From Phalacrocorax aristotelis (Eukaryota > Chordata > Aves > Suliformes > Phalacrocoracidae): DNA of 64,000 nucleotides. Where the stretch lies: the NCBI RefSeq assembly GCF_949628215.1, contig NC_134281.1, forward strand, positions 14,022,501-14,086,500. Reading direction: 5' to 3'. Below are positions 1-9,985 of the stretch, one piece after another. Position 1 is the stretch's first letter, and each line of letters opens with the position of its first letter. The translations under genes and the position numbers were made by a program. The notes under the pieces are model-generated. The model was not told where the DNA came from. It worked only from the letters and a program-made list of their open reading frames with translations, and ran no database searches.

Positions 1-730
1 CCTGTTCTAAAACATTCATATTTGGGGATCAAAAAAGGTCCACGTATGGTGTTTACTCAACCGAGAATTTTTATTTGACATTTGAGCAATTATGCCTTGT
101 GTTGTTCGTGAGTTTGCTGAGGGTGATAAATGCACTTTTCCCATTTGAAAAACCTGTCTTTTAACGTTGACGATGTGGTGACAGATTTTCAGCAGGGCTG
201 GGAATTGGATTTGCCAGGGCTCAGTGCCCACTCCAAGCACCAGATTTTCAGATGTGTTCAGCACCCAGCAACTCCCCATTGGGTGTGAGGCCCTTGGACA
301 TGTTTGTTCCCATGTGTGGAGCTCATTTGAAAAGCTGCCTGCCTGCAGCACCACCGAGCATCTACCTTCTGCTCGCAGGAAAATCTGGATTTCATCTCCC
401 CAGGCTCTGATTTAATTTTGGTTTGCAGGGTCAGCTTGCTGCTATCACTGTTTCCTGGGCCCCAGAGCTGTCCTGAGTACATGGCATTTCTGTAGGATAT
501 CTTAACTTATCCCCCAGTTTGGGCAAGTAGCTCCAGTCAGGAGGGGCTCTTCAATGTGTGTTTGAGTTTCAGCGTGTTTTTATGTCTTGCAGAGATCTGC
601 TGGATTTAGGCACATGCCAAAACAATTGTCTAAATCAGCCTCTGAATAGGGACATTTAGTTTTAAATACCAGCAGCTTACTTTCTAGTGACTTTTCCAGT
701 GCTCATGTATTTATTCTCTTGACTTTTCAG
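1..730. other. Gene-free stretch, nothing recognised
   Basis: Mixed-composition unique-looking DNA. The open frames here are short, overlap on both strands and show no domain. I see no repeat, tRNA or CpG enrichment. The right edge runs into a pyrimidine-rich tract ending in AG, used by the exon-like segment that follows. Confidence 0.6.
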
Positions 731-817
731 CTCAAAGAGAAGAGGAGGAGCATGTGGCTAACGCCAAGGAACACCACTCAGCAGCAGGAGGAGAAGGAAT
801 GGATGAAAGAGGGAAAG
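731..817 (+). other. Exon-like segment (unproven)
   Basis: An 87-base segment preceded by a pyrimidine-rich acceptor (ends ACTTTTCAG at 722-730) and followed by a donor of form AAAG|GTGAAA (GT at 818-819). The length is a multiple of three and two of the three frames stay open. The frame starting at the first base gives a charged peptide rich in Lys, Glu and Gln, with no domain that I recognise. Matching acceptor and donor words are common by chance in vertebrate DNA, and no partner exon was identified, so this is only a candidate. Confidence 0.12.
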
Positions 818-2860
818 GTGAAATGAAATGAAGGAGAGGTGGTGGTCTGGGTCGAACCTAGTGGGGGGGCTGATACCCTGGCACTGTGACTGCTGACAAT
901 TACATCTCCTTGGTGACTGCCCATACTATTGAAAATAAAGATATGCCATATTCCACACACAGGTCTTCCGAAGGCCCTTGTCTCCTGGTTTTGTGAAATG
1001 GCTGCTCTGCACCTCTTCCTCAAAGATGAAGGAGAGCAAAGTGTGCTGTTCATGTTAGAAAATGTGGTACGGGCAACAAATTATAAAAAAAAAGTTGTAC
1101 TCTAAACACGTGGTCAAGCTTTCATGCCTGTAGGCCAAGAAATAGTCCATGGGAACACAGATGATTTGAATTAGTTTCAGATCCTAACAAAGCAGGTGCA
1201 TTTACGAGTCTATCCATCTTGCTCCAGCTCTGAAGTGTGTTTCTTGCCTAGATGGGAATGGTAGGTATAATTTTTTTCTTCTAATTCTGCTTATGCATCT
1301 GGAGCAGAGAATGGGAAAGGTCTCTCTATCCAGATTGATAATGGTGAAATGCAGGACAGAAGTCCAGAAGAAATTCAAGAAATGGGAAACATCATCTTCA
1401 GAACAGTGGTGGACTTGTCAGCATGAATCACATTCCCCAGGCGGTGCAGACTGATGATTAAAACAGGCTTCTGACTTCTGAGAGGAAAAACCATTGTTTG
1501 CTGTAAGATTGTTTTCTCAGCCTGTGAGGTATAGGTAAGTCTGTGTTGTAGTAAGAGTTGGATGATGGGGCAGTCACCATAAGAGGTAAATGGTGATAAT
1601 GTGATACAGAGAGTATGGGACTAGAACAAAGCCAGCCTTGGTGTGTCTTCCAGGTTTTCCTACGAAGGATGATCACAACTCAGAAGAACCTGATGCCTTC
1701 AGCAAATGTCTGCTTCATTAATTCCTTACAAATACTTCACGGTTTGCTGCTCCAGGCTTGTGTTTATCAGCCTAGGGAGGTGGGGTCAAATCTGTAGTTG
1801 CATTGAAAAATTCTGAACCAAATGCAGTGCCAGGTGCCTGCGTTTGATTTGTTGCTGCACCCCAGGTGGGATGTCTAGGCAGTGCCACCAAGTACTCTGG
1901 GTGAAAGAAAACAGCTCCCTGACCACAGATGGTCATGAGTAAAGCCACAGAACATTTGGAAAGAGTAAAGATGGCTGGCAATGAAGATCTCTCTCCACCT
2001 CCCTCTCGGGAAACATGTCCTCGTATCGCAGCAAAGTCAAGGGATTTCAGTGCCAGGCTTGGGTCTTTGCACCTCTGCAGCGCACCCAGCACCCAGTGCA
2101 CCTCCACTGGCTTCTCTCTGTGTAGTGACAGGCTGGGGAGGAGAGAGGAGGGGAGAACAGCAGCGTCTGATTAAAACTCAGCCCCCCTGGCCCTAGATCT
2201 GAGGAGACAGAGCCCGCCCTCCCTTCCCTTACAATAATTTTATTTTATTACAAAAAGAGCCCATATTAAAAAAGCTCATGATTATGTTTTCTGTTCACCA
2301 AGACTTTTCCTGTATTCGACCTTTGGATAACCTCCAAGGCTTGCAAACATTTGAAAGGAGTAAAGGAGCTCGTTTTATTGCAGGGCCTCAGCATACATTC
2401 TTTCCAGCCTATCTTTAACATCAGTTGACAAGAATTATATAATTGCAGTCTGTGATCCCTTTAAGGCTAAAATGTATTCGTTTTCCCTCAAAGAACACTT
2501 CAGGTTTCAGAGTTAAATGTATACTTTTTTTTTCCCCATCTGGGTTATTCTGTAAAAAGCCGTTTTCTCTTAAACTGGCAAGTCTCATTCTACCAAGTTG
2601 CATGGATTTATTTTTTACTGTGGTTTTGAGCTCACATGTTAACAAGTAGAAGAAACAGCCTCCAAATCCCAACCCATGTTTCCCATTCCATTGGAAAATT
2701 AGTGGGTTACAGAGAACACGCAGGGGGAATTATACTCCTTAGGTGGAATCAAATAAAATTTCAACATACTGATTTAATCAAATTAGTGTCTAATACTAAT
2801 TGATAGGCAGTTTGGAGATGGACAGGTAGCTGGATTGGATTTGATCTCGCATTTCAGAGG
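818..2860. other. Gene-free stretch with an AT-rich block at 2201-2480
   Basis: No credible gene. There is a short A-run near 1083-1093. From about 2220 to 2480 the sequence turns AT-rich, with many TTTAT and ATTA words and a TATATAATT stretch near 2435. It has the look of non-coding DNA under constraint, but conservation could not be tested. Confidence 0.4.
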
Positions 2861-2990
2861 CATGACATAATCTGCTGGGTCAGGAAGGAATTTCTGGTTT
2901 TCTACCAGAATGGCATCTGCCACGAAGTTTTAGGAAGCCATGGACATCGGATACTTGGATAGGACCTGGGGAATGATGCCAAAAAAGAAG
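2861..2990 (+). repeat. Possible worn ancient amniote repeat
   Basis: The phrase around 2876-2912 (GGGTCAGGAAGGAATTTCTGG, then a TACCAGAATGGCAT word) resembles a sequence I know as recurrent in bird and reptile genomes, a decayed interspersed repeat. The family cannot be assigned from memory with certainty. Both ends are indistinct. Confidence 0.3.
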
Positions 2991-5189
2991 TCTGAAAATA
3001 TTACCTGGAATTTAAAAAATGAATTAGTTGTTGCCATGATGACGTTCTGTTTGCATATGTTCCTCACCGGTCAGGTTTTCACTGGTGTTTGTGCTCCTGG
3101 AGAATAAAGAAAGCATATAATGTGTGAGTATTCCTGGAAGCTTTTTGTGACGGCTGTGTCCATCTGTCAGGCCAGCAGCGCTTGGATCCTCTGCTTGGAG
3201 GGTACAGAAGTGATGCCACCGTGGTGCTCTGAGCATACCCTCGGTGCTTCTCGAGAATGGAGCGAGAAGTTCAAAGAAACTGCAAAAAACCTCACCCCTC
3301 CAAGTATTTCTGGGCAATGAAAAATGGAGGGAGCAGCAGGCTGGTCATGGGTATTTGCATGCAGGAAGGGAAGTTTAATTTATCTGGTAAATTGTCTATT
3401 AGAAGTGATTTAGCTAGTTGAAGCTGGAGAGGAGACTGGGCTCAATGGGCCAATTGTCTGCCCTGGTGCAGCAAAGGGAGCTGGGTGGGGTTGAAGTCAG
3501 GAAGTTTGGGGGGTCGTTCTCAATTTTGCCATGTACTTACCCTAGACCTCAGTTTTCTTACGCGAGAAGAGGAGGACAGTGGCAGCCAGCGTGCCTGCCT
3601 TCGTGCTCTTTTATCTAAGTACTCGAGGAAGTGCAAACTTTTATTCCAAATAATGTTTTCCAGTAAAAATGGGTCCCTTCTTCAAATATTTAGTTAATCT
3701 AACACCGATTGCCCCCATTCCCTAAGGGGAGGAGGGGGTAGGGGCAGCATTCCTGGTTTTATAGAGGGGCAGGTTTGAAAGGGCTGTAAATACGTGTCGC
3801 GGGGGTTGGATACAATAACCTAAGAGAGAGGAGCCAGTAACAGAATCCTTTTAATGAACTACAAGCCCGCAGTTTATAAACTTGGACATAGATTACGCTC
3901 CTGCCTAGTGCACAAAAATAACCGCATTTGGATGCCTTTGTGGCCAAAGGATCTTATAACCTGTTAAGTTTTTGCTGCCTGTTTTTCTAACGTAGGCAGG
4001 ACCTGTGTAATACCCTGCGTTGCACTGAAAGGGAAAATCTCTGGTCTCTTAAGCTGTTCCCTGCCTTTGGTAGCCTCTCTGTATCAGGATTCACATTCTT
4101 GTTTCTGTTTCAAACAGGAGACTAGTTTACAAGGCAAGTTCCTCCTTGGAGATCACAAGAGGCTTTCTTTCCCGTTTCTTTTTCTGAGAGGAAGGATTAG
4201 GTCACCAGTAATACTGTTTGCTTTTTATTTTTTTCTCCTTTGGCTAATCTGCTCTCCAAGATGTCCATGTTACAAGAGAAATAAAAGGCTTTAAGTGAGC
4301 GCAGGATTTTTTCCCCTCACCTCAGCGCTCCAGCTGAGAACGGTGATTTACAGAAATCGCCACATGGAAAAGCCTTAAAACAGAATTTCAGATGCTTATA
4401 AGACAAAGCTGAAAGATAGCAGAGCGGCAGGTGCCATCTCCTTACCTCACAGGGTCATGTTCTGCCTGCTCTTAAGGAGTTTGGTGGATGGTGATTACAA
4501 ATATGTCTGCGCCATATCTGGGTGTATTGTACGTGCAGTTACAGCTTTGTATAGCGAGCTTGTGTAGTCCCTCACCTGCAATCAGGAGGCTTAGCATTAT
4601 TCAAAGACCTTTATTTTCTATTATCTTTGTGCACTTTATGTGGTGCAAGCATTAATGGTACCACATTTTAAGATGTGCTTTTTGAGTCTGGCACCCTTCC
4701 CAGTAACGGCATGCAGCGTGCTGTACATCGCTCCGCTTCACCCGAGAGGACGCACGCTAATGCAGATTCTTCTGTGTGGAAAGTTTGGGGACTCTACAAA
4801 CAAAATTACTTTGGTCAGAGCATATTATTGCATTAGTGAAATCTATATTATTCTTGTTCAAATACCAAGTACTGGTACCAGTTTGTGGAAAGGCATAAAG
4901 ATTTTGCAGCAGTAAGTATGAATCTGCATTGGGTAGTTTGTACCTAGCACAGGTACAGCTTGTTCATACTGGTCATGTTACATTTGGCAAACTATGTTTA
5001 AAGGGCCAGTCTACCTTGATTTAAATCAGCACAGCTCTGCTGAACTCCGTGCCAGTCTCCACCAACCAAAGTTCTGGCTCTCAAATATTTTTGGCTATTT
5101 TTTTCTGTCCTTTCTTTCCAAAGAGTTTTAAAAATGCAATTAAATGGACAGTAGTACTCAGCAGTTACGCATAAAAAGCTGTTTATCTA
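2991..5189. other. Gene-free stretch with one possible MIR scrap and a G-rich run
   Basis: No gene seen. At about 3515-3575 a short stretch containing GACCTCAGTTTTCTTAC could be a MIR SINE remnant on the + strand, but it is too short to be sure. A G-rich run lies at 3726-3744 (runs of 4, 2, 5 and 4 G). The remainder is AT-rich and unremarkable. A splice-donor-like GTAAGTATG at about 4911 ends a 91-codon frame that shows no domain. Confidence 0.5.
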
Positions 5190-5388
5190 AGGATATCAAA
5201 GTACTTGACAAAGGTGGGTAATTCTCACAGTGCCCTTTTTTTGCCGGCTGGGATGCTGGCATGCAGAGACAGCGAGCCGTTTATCTGAGTAACAGAGTCG
5301 GTAGCAGAGGTAGTAATTAAAACTTTGGTCTCATGACACCCAACTCTGTACTGTAACCACTAGACAAACTGCCTCCCAGAACCGTATC
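5190..5388 (-). repeat. MIR-type SINE (tRNA-derived), antisense
   Basis: Reads as the reverse complement of a MIR/CORE-type SINE. Going left to right it has a CAAAGTACTTGACAAAGG-like 3' part, then a GCAGAGACAGCGAG-like core, then GTAGCAGAGGTAGTAATT, then CCAACTCTGTACTGTAACCA, and ends with ACTAGACAAACTGCCTCCC at about 5357-5376, which corresponds to the tRNA-like 5' end. The divergence is high, as expected for an old amniote insertion. It is non-coding and not active. Confidence 0.7.
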
Positions 5389-5518
5389 ATCTCATCTCTA
5401 TCTCCCTACATATGCACAATAAAGCCTTTGTACTATATGCTGTACACTTGCTATTGATAGTTGTATCAGCTGAAAGATAATGCTTGCTCTTCTAACTGGC
5501 TGTGAGTGTGCTCCATAC
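5389..5518. other. Spacer between SINE and inverted repeat
   Basis: Short AT-rich segment with no recognised element. It may be part of the same old repeat neighbourhood. Confidence 0.4.
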
Positions 5519-5576
5519 AACCTCAATTATCTGAATATAATGTGGGAGAAGGGAAGAATTTTGGATAATCGAGGTT
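5519..5576. repeat. Imperfect inverted repeat, transposon-end-like
   Basis: Arms at 5519-5534 and 5561-5576 are reverse complements at 13 of 16 positions. All three differences are transitions, and two of them would still pair as G-U in RNA. The arms read AACCTCAATTATCTGA and, reversed, AACCTCGATTATCCAA, with 26 bases between. Paired ATTATC/GATAAT ends of this kind resemble termini of ancient mariner/Tigger-type miniature DNA transposons. The family assignment is inference. Confidence 0.45.
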
Positions 5577-7143
5577 TCAAACAATTGAAGGACTTTTTGG
5601 TGTAACTAATAGACATGGTGGGGACACAGCATGCTTTGGAGAGCAGGTTTGGTAACTGGTGTCAGTCTGTGCAGTCAGTTAATAGCCAACATGCTGCCGT
5701 TTGGGATATGTCTTTGGTTTTCTTTTTTCTGAAAGGAGGTGTGTCTCTTCCTCGCTTTGTTTCAGAGAAGAAAAGGACAAATGCATTTCAGACATGTTGC
5801 TGGTATCCCTTTAAGGTTGGTGAAGACCAACAGCTGTCCTGTTGCTTAATGGAAAGCCACTTATAGACATGAGGAGTTTAAAAATACCAACTGATAGGTA
5901 TTACGCAGCCCGGACAGCGGCAGGGTGTGAGCTGCGTGGGTGGCACTGAATGTCTGCAGAGAAGTAGGACCAGAGATCATCTGAAAAATAATTTCCCCTG
6001 CATATGCCATAAACTCTAGGATTTCAAGTATGACCTAGCTGTTAATGAGCTCCATACAGGGAAACAAAAGTACAGTTACTGTAGAGACACATTCATTTAT
6101 GAAGATAAAACATGATCTACAGGACCTGGTAAATGCTCACGTAGTGTCTTTACACTGAAAGCTGACCTCCCTGTGACGGAAATCTTTACTAGTGTGACTT
6201 TATAATAAATTTCACCATGCCACCTAGGCAAGCCTCATGTCACTGCCCACTTTCTCAGCAAGCTAACTTGTTTCTAAAAGCAACAGAATAAAAAGCTGGG
6301 ATAAAGTTTGCAAACTATAGCACGAAGCGTTGCTGACCCCGTTCAGCTTTCATCGCCCCACACACTCTCACCACAACTTGCTTTTTAAAACCAGCTCTGT
6401 CCTCTGCCTCACACCAGATGCAGAAATTAAGAGCAGCCTTTACTCCTGAAGTTGTTATGAACTAACAGATGGGTGCAGGTAAGGTTGAAAGACCTTCAGG
6501 AAGGGATTAACTTGTTTTGGTTTTTATGAAATACAGCATTAGGTAGAGGATGTCTATTCAGCATTGACCAGCCTCACAGTTCATCCTGAAGCATTAATCT
6601 ATTCTGAGACCACGGCAGTTACGTGCCCCCCCATCAGAGAAGCGCACACACATGTTCAGACTGGTACCAAAACCACAGTTTGGTTTATTTTTCTCAGCTA
6701 TTACCTGAGAGACAGGCTATGTTGACATCTGGGAGCTGATGTCTGACTTCTTTTCTGAAAAAATCAGTCTAATCTTAGTTGCTTTAAATTATAATCTTAA
6801 ATTTACTGTGTCTGGTCTCACCATCTACTTTAAATGCCTGAAAAATAAATAGGTTTTCTTGTGTGCTTCAGTGCTTACCCCAATATGCATGTTTGTGCAG
6901 AGAGAATGTGCATATTTATTATTTTTAATACAGTCTGGACGTACACACACACATATAATTGTCTTTCTATTTAGACACCAATCTGTATATGTGTATTTAC
7001 GAGGGCTTCAGTGGAAAGAGGACTGACCCCAACATTTTATGCATTATTAGGAGGAGCAACAGTTCACCCTTTAAAATGACTATATTTGGAAATCTGATTC
7101 TAAACTCATGCTGGTTTAACTTAATTTTGTGGCTTTCCTCCAG
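5577..7143. other. Gene-free AT-rich stretch
   Basis: No gene seen. Open frames are almost absent between about 5870 and 6950. A short CA/TA run lies at about 6942-6957. The last 30 bases form a pyrimidine-rich splice-acceptor-like tract ending CTTTCCTCCAG at 7143. Confidence 0.5.
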
Positions 7144-7202
7144 ATTTTCATAACCAGTGGAAGTGAGGACAGGATCGAGGGCAACAGTTCTGCTCCTTGA
7201 AG
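7144..7202 (+). other. Exon-like segment upstream of CpG island (non-coding or UTR candidate)
   Basis: A 59-base segment with a strong-looking acceptor (GGCTTTCCTCCAG, AG at 7142-7143) and a strong-looking donor AAG|GTGAGC (GT at 7203-7204). Both signals fit the consensus well. Every frame contains a stop; the frame starting at the first base gives 18 residues and then TGA, so if real this is an untranslated or lncRNA exon or a stop-containing exon. It lies about 480 bases upstream of the CpG island, so it cannot be the first exon of a + strand transcript started there. It could be part of a transcript reading into that island. No RNA evidence is available. Confidence 0.22.
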
Positions 7203-7679
7203 GTGAGCGTTCGCGTAGGCACGCTCGCATGTGGGCTGCTGTAAGGGACTGGGTAAGCGTGCAGCTTTCAGCCCCGGTGTGAAAAATGACTGCACCGAGG
7301 CACGATGCTTTTACACTTCAGGTTTTGTGCCTTTTCTCTTGCTAAGCTCTTTTTCCCCCACCGCTTTGGTCGGCGCAATTCCCACCTGTTTTTTCTTTTT
7401 TTTTTTTAAATATCTGGTCAGCTGCTTTTGTGGGAATCTTGTGCTTCCTCTTCTTTTCCTGGATTGTCGCAAACCCTTTTTTGGTATCATTTTTGTAGCA
7501 CATAAAGCACAGAGGGCCGGTGATAAAGCCGGAGTTTTGTTTAACAGTTCAGATAGTGAAAGTTTACAAGAGGCGGACTGGGAGAGCTATGCTGTGAACA
7601 GAGCTGCTATTGGCATTACCGCGTTGTTTAGGTTGGTGGGCCAAAACACGGGCATCTCGTGTTTGTTTAACAGCTTCAC
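7203..7679. other. Flank of the CpG island
   Basis: Pyrimidine-rich sequence with a T-run near 7389-7407. It is open in one + strand frame that continues through the CpG island, but there is no recognisable protein. Scattered CpGs begin to rise from about 7600. Confidence 0.45.
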
Positions 7680-7840
7680 GGAGCTGTACGTTGGGCCGCG
7701 TGGTCAGAGGCCCGCAGATGCCATCAGAAGACGCGCCAGCAATTCCCTGGGGGACGCCACGCGCTACCGACCGGCGGAGCCTGGGCCGGGGGGAGGCTTC
7801 GCCTCTCGCGAGCGGGCGGGCCGCTGCCGGGGTGCTGGCG

Positions 7841-7854
7841 CCGATAGAGGGCAG
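7841..7854 (+). promoter_or_regulatory. CTCF-like binding site
   Basis: CCGATAGAGGGCAG agrees with the CTCF core pattern CCASYAGRKGGCRS at 12 of 14 positions, the two mismatches being at positions 3 and 4. It lies inside the CpG island, a common setting for CTCF. Motif match only; occupancy is not shown. Confidence 0.4.
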
Positions 7855-7870
7855 CAGCCTCCCGCCGCTG

Positions 7871-7900
7871 GGGCCGCGCGCCGCCGGGCCGCGCGCCGCC
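7871..7900. repeat. Perfect 15-bp tandem duplication
   Basis: GGGCCGCGCGCCGCC occurs twice back to back with no difference. It probably arose by replication slippage. It is entirely G/C and contributes ten of the island's CpGs. Confidence 0.95.
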
Positions 7901-8102
7901 GGGGTCCTGCCGGCGGGTCTTACTGCTCAAACCCTTTCCCCCCGCATAGAGGATGGAAGTCGCGCTTATCTGCCGTCCTTATGGTAACAGACCGCTGCAA
8001 TAAGGGGTGTGTCGGGTGGTGGTTTTGCTTTGTGCGCGTACAGTTGCAGATGGGCAGTGGGGAGGCTTCTGGCGTGGTTTCCTAGACAGCTTTCCCCATA
8101 AT

Positions 8103-8183
8103 TTTAAAAAACAAAACAAACCCACAACCCAAAAAACCAAACCAAACCAAAAAAAAAATACCTAAAACAAAACAAACCCCAAA
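8103..8183 (+). repeat. A-rich low-complexity tract (CAAAA/CCAAA type)
   Basis: Almost only A and C, built of short AAAAC, AAACC and CCAAACC words. It could be a decayed poly(A)-like tail of a retroposon or a simple slippage tract. No retroposon body was recognised on its left, where the CpG island flank lies. Confidence 0.85.
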
Positions 8184-9042
8184 TACCTAGAAACAACATT
8201 GTGTTGCTTGCACAAAAATACACCCTGTAGAACATCTAAGTAAACATGTATATAGAACGTACAAGTTCCTGTAAAAGTAGCTTTTTATTTCTGTGTAGGT
8301 ACGTATGAAACTCAAGATGATATATTGTGTTATGCTTAGATCTTTCTTTCAAGGTGTAGCTATGGGTAGATTACATGACGGATTCTCTTTTGTTATTTCA
8401 GCACTTCTTACTCTCCTGTTTTCAGTACACGCACGTTCAGTATTAAAAGCCTATGATTATTACTTTTTTCAACCATCTCTTTGCCTGTTGACAAGATCCT
8501 TTAAAAAACAAAGCAAAACAAAACCCATGTGGATCCCATGTGGATTTGTTACTCCAATGTCAGTAGCATCAGTGCCCAGTTCTGAACTTTACAGGCAAGT
8601 ACAAGGGCGAGCTGCTTGCCCCAGCGATCAAACCCGATGCTGCACAAGCACACCGAGGCGAGCAGCAGAAAGCACGGAGCAAATGGTTACAAACGAGCGC
8701 TGCCCTTCGGTTCCACAATTTTCTGTTCATCTTAAATGCACTTTACTGTACCTTTTCTGCAGTTTGTTCTGAGGACAGCCACACTAATAATCCTTATCCG
8801 ACATAGAGGAATCCCCTTCCTGGCTCTCAGCTTGAAGCCGTGGCTGGCATTCTGCTGCTCTGATTTGTTGACTTTGATATTTTTTAATTATTATTCCATA
8901 TTAGTAGTTGTTCAAGTTGCTGGTGCAGCTTACCTCCGACAACACTCTGAGACTGAGTAACAGTTGCTATAATCTAGCCTTAGCATTTTCCATTGCTATA
9001 TTTTCAGGGCTTGTGGTTTCAGCAGAACGTATGGCTTGTCAT
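8184..9042. other. Gene-free stretch
   Basis: No gene seen. A second smaller A/C-rich patch lies at 8500-8527. A - strand donor-like GGAG|GTAAGC sits near 8930. Otherwise unremarkable. Confidence 0.5.
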
Positions 9043-9078
9043 TTCACCGTGGCTGTCAAACTACGTGACAGCCGTGAA
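9043..9078. repeat. Inverted repeat (hairpin with a 3-nt bulge)
   Basis: Left arm TTCAC(CGT)GGCTGTCA at 9043-9058 pairs with TGACAGCCGTGAA at 9066-9078, all 13 pairs matching apart from the 3-base bulge CGT at 9048-9050. The loop is 7 bases (9059-9065). It could be a cruciform, a dimer-type transcription factor site, or chance. Confidence 0.8.
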
Positions 9079-9616
9079 TTCAAACTGAAGAATCAATGAG
9101 AGAGGCTGCGTGCGTGTGTGGCGCTGGGGGTGTTAGATACGGGCAGATTCTTTAATATGCTGAAAACACTATATTTGATCATTGGTGCTCTGGAGGCTTT
9201 TTGTGCAATTTTTCAACAATGGCTTGAACTATTCACCAAACTGAAAGTAGTTGTTTTTCCTATATTTTGACAGCAGCTGCTAATAAATGGAAGCCGTTCC
9301 TGGTATTTAGAAAATCAGTGTATCGAATACATGCCGAGTAGCAAGCACGATTCTTTTTGAAGTTCTTCTGTATCGTGAAGTATCAATGTTTTATACGTTA
9401 AAAACAGTATGTGCAATTCTTCGCAACTATTACGTTTGCTTCAAACAATGAAGTCTTTGCTTCAGAATGGTCCTGTGTTTGTTAGAGAGTAAGTGCAGCA
9501 CTGGCCCCCATCAATAAATGAAGTTTGCTTGTGGACTGATTAAGCTATTTTATAAGAGGGGAGTCCATGTAAGTATTTGATGATTTTTTCTGTGTTTTTT
9601 ATTTGCTTGTTTTCAG
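9079..9616. other. Gene-free AT-rich stretch ending in a strong acceptor-like tract
   Basis: No open frame of note. The last 35 bases are T-rich and end TGCTTGTTTTCAG at 9616, a very good splice-acceptor look-alike. Confidence 0.5.
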
Positions 9617-9636
9617 GCAAAAGAGCCCGACTTAAA
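9617..9636 (+). other. Microexon-like segment, 20 nt (unproven)
   Basis: GCAAAAGAGCCCGACTTAAA sits between a long pyrimidine tract ending CAG (9614-9616) and an ideal GTAAGT donor (9637-9642). It is 20 bases long, not a multiple of three, and contains an in-frame TAA in one frame. Vertebrate neuronal microexons have this size and strong flanking signals. However, the -1 base is A rather than G, and nothing links it to a gene. Confidence 0.12.
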
Positions 9637-9719
9637 GTAAGTAATAGGTCTTTTTTCTTTTTCTAAAAAAAAAATAATTCTGTGTAAACGACACTGAAAA
9701 CTTAGCACTGAACCTTAAT

Positions 9720-9985
9720 CTTTTAGGGTTAGTTCCCACCAACTTCACTGGCTCCGTTCACAGGAGTAGAGGCCACAGGAGAAATCCCACACAGGAAAAC
9801 ATATTCTTTGCCCTGGAAACCTCGTTATCTTACGTGATCCAGGTATAAACAGTTGGTTCATTCCTGATGCACAAAAGGCAAACTCCTGCCTTTCTTACTC
9901 TGGCAGAGTTTTGCCAGGGCGAATTTACTTCTGGCTTACACCTCCTGTAACCTCAGTGGGAGCAAAATTCACCCCTTAGCTCTAA
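9720..9985. repeat. Possible ancient amniote repeat remnant
   Basis: Words such as CCAACTTCACTGG (about 9738) and CCTCAGTGGGAGCAAAATTCACCCC (split 9950-9975) belong to a type of decayed repeat that recurs in bird and reptile genomes. Boundaries and family are uncertain. Confidence 0.28.

Larger units (their letters stand above)
7680..7985. promoter_or_regulatory. CpG island, candidate promoter
   Basis: By eye I count roughly 40 CpG dinucleotides in about 300 bases, in a window where CpG is otherwise sparse. The core (7790-7920) is nearly all G and C. No TATA box lies at a sensible place, as is usual for CpG-island promoters. It contains a CTCF-like site (7841-7854) and a perfect 15-bp tandem duplication (7871-7900). 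CpG islands in birds usually mark promoters or constitutively open elements; the direction of any transcript is unknown. Donor-like words exist on both strands nearby (+ strand GTAACA at about 7983; - strand GCA|GTAAGA read right to left near 7925). The underlying 284-codon frame is explained by the absence of AT-rich stops. Confidence 0.65.

Noticed and set aside
7231..8085. 284-codon open frame through the CpG island
   Set aside because: Its length is explained by GC-rich sequence lacking stops. The product switches from a Phe-rich T-tract translation to Arg/Ala repeats from the 15-bp duplication, with no domain and no continuity of composition.
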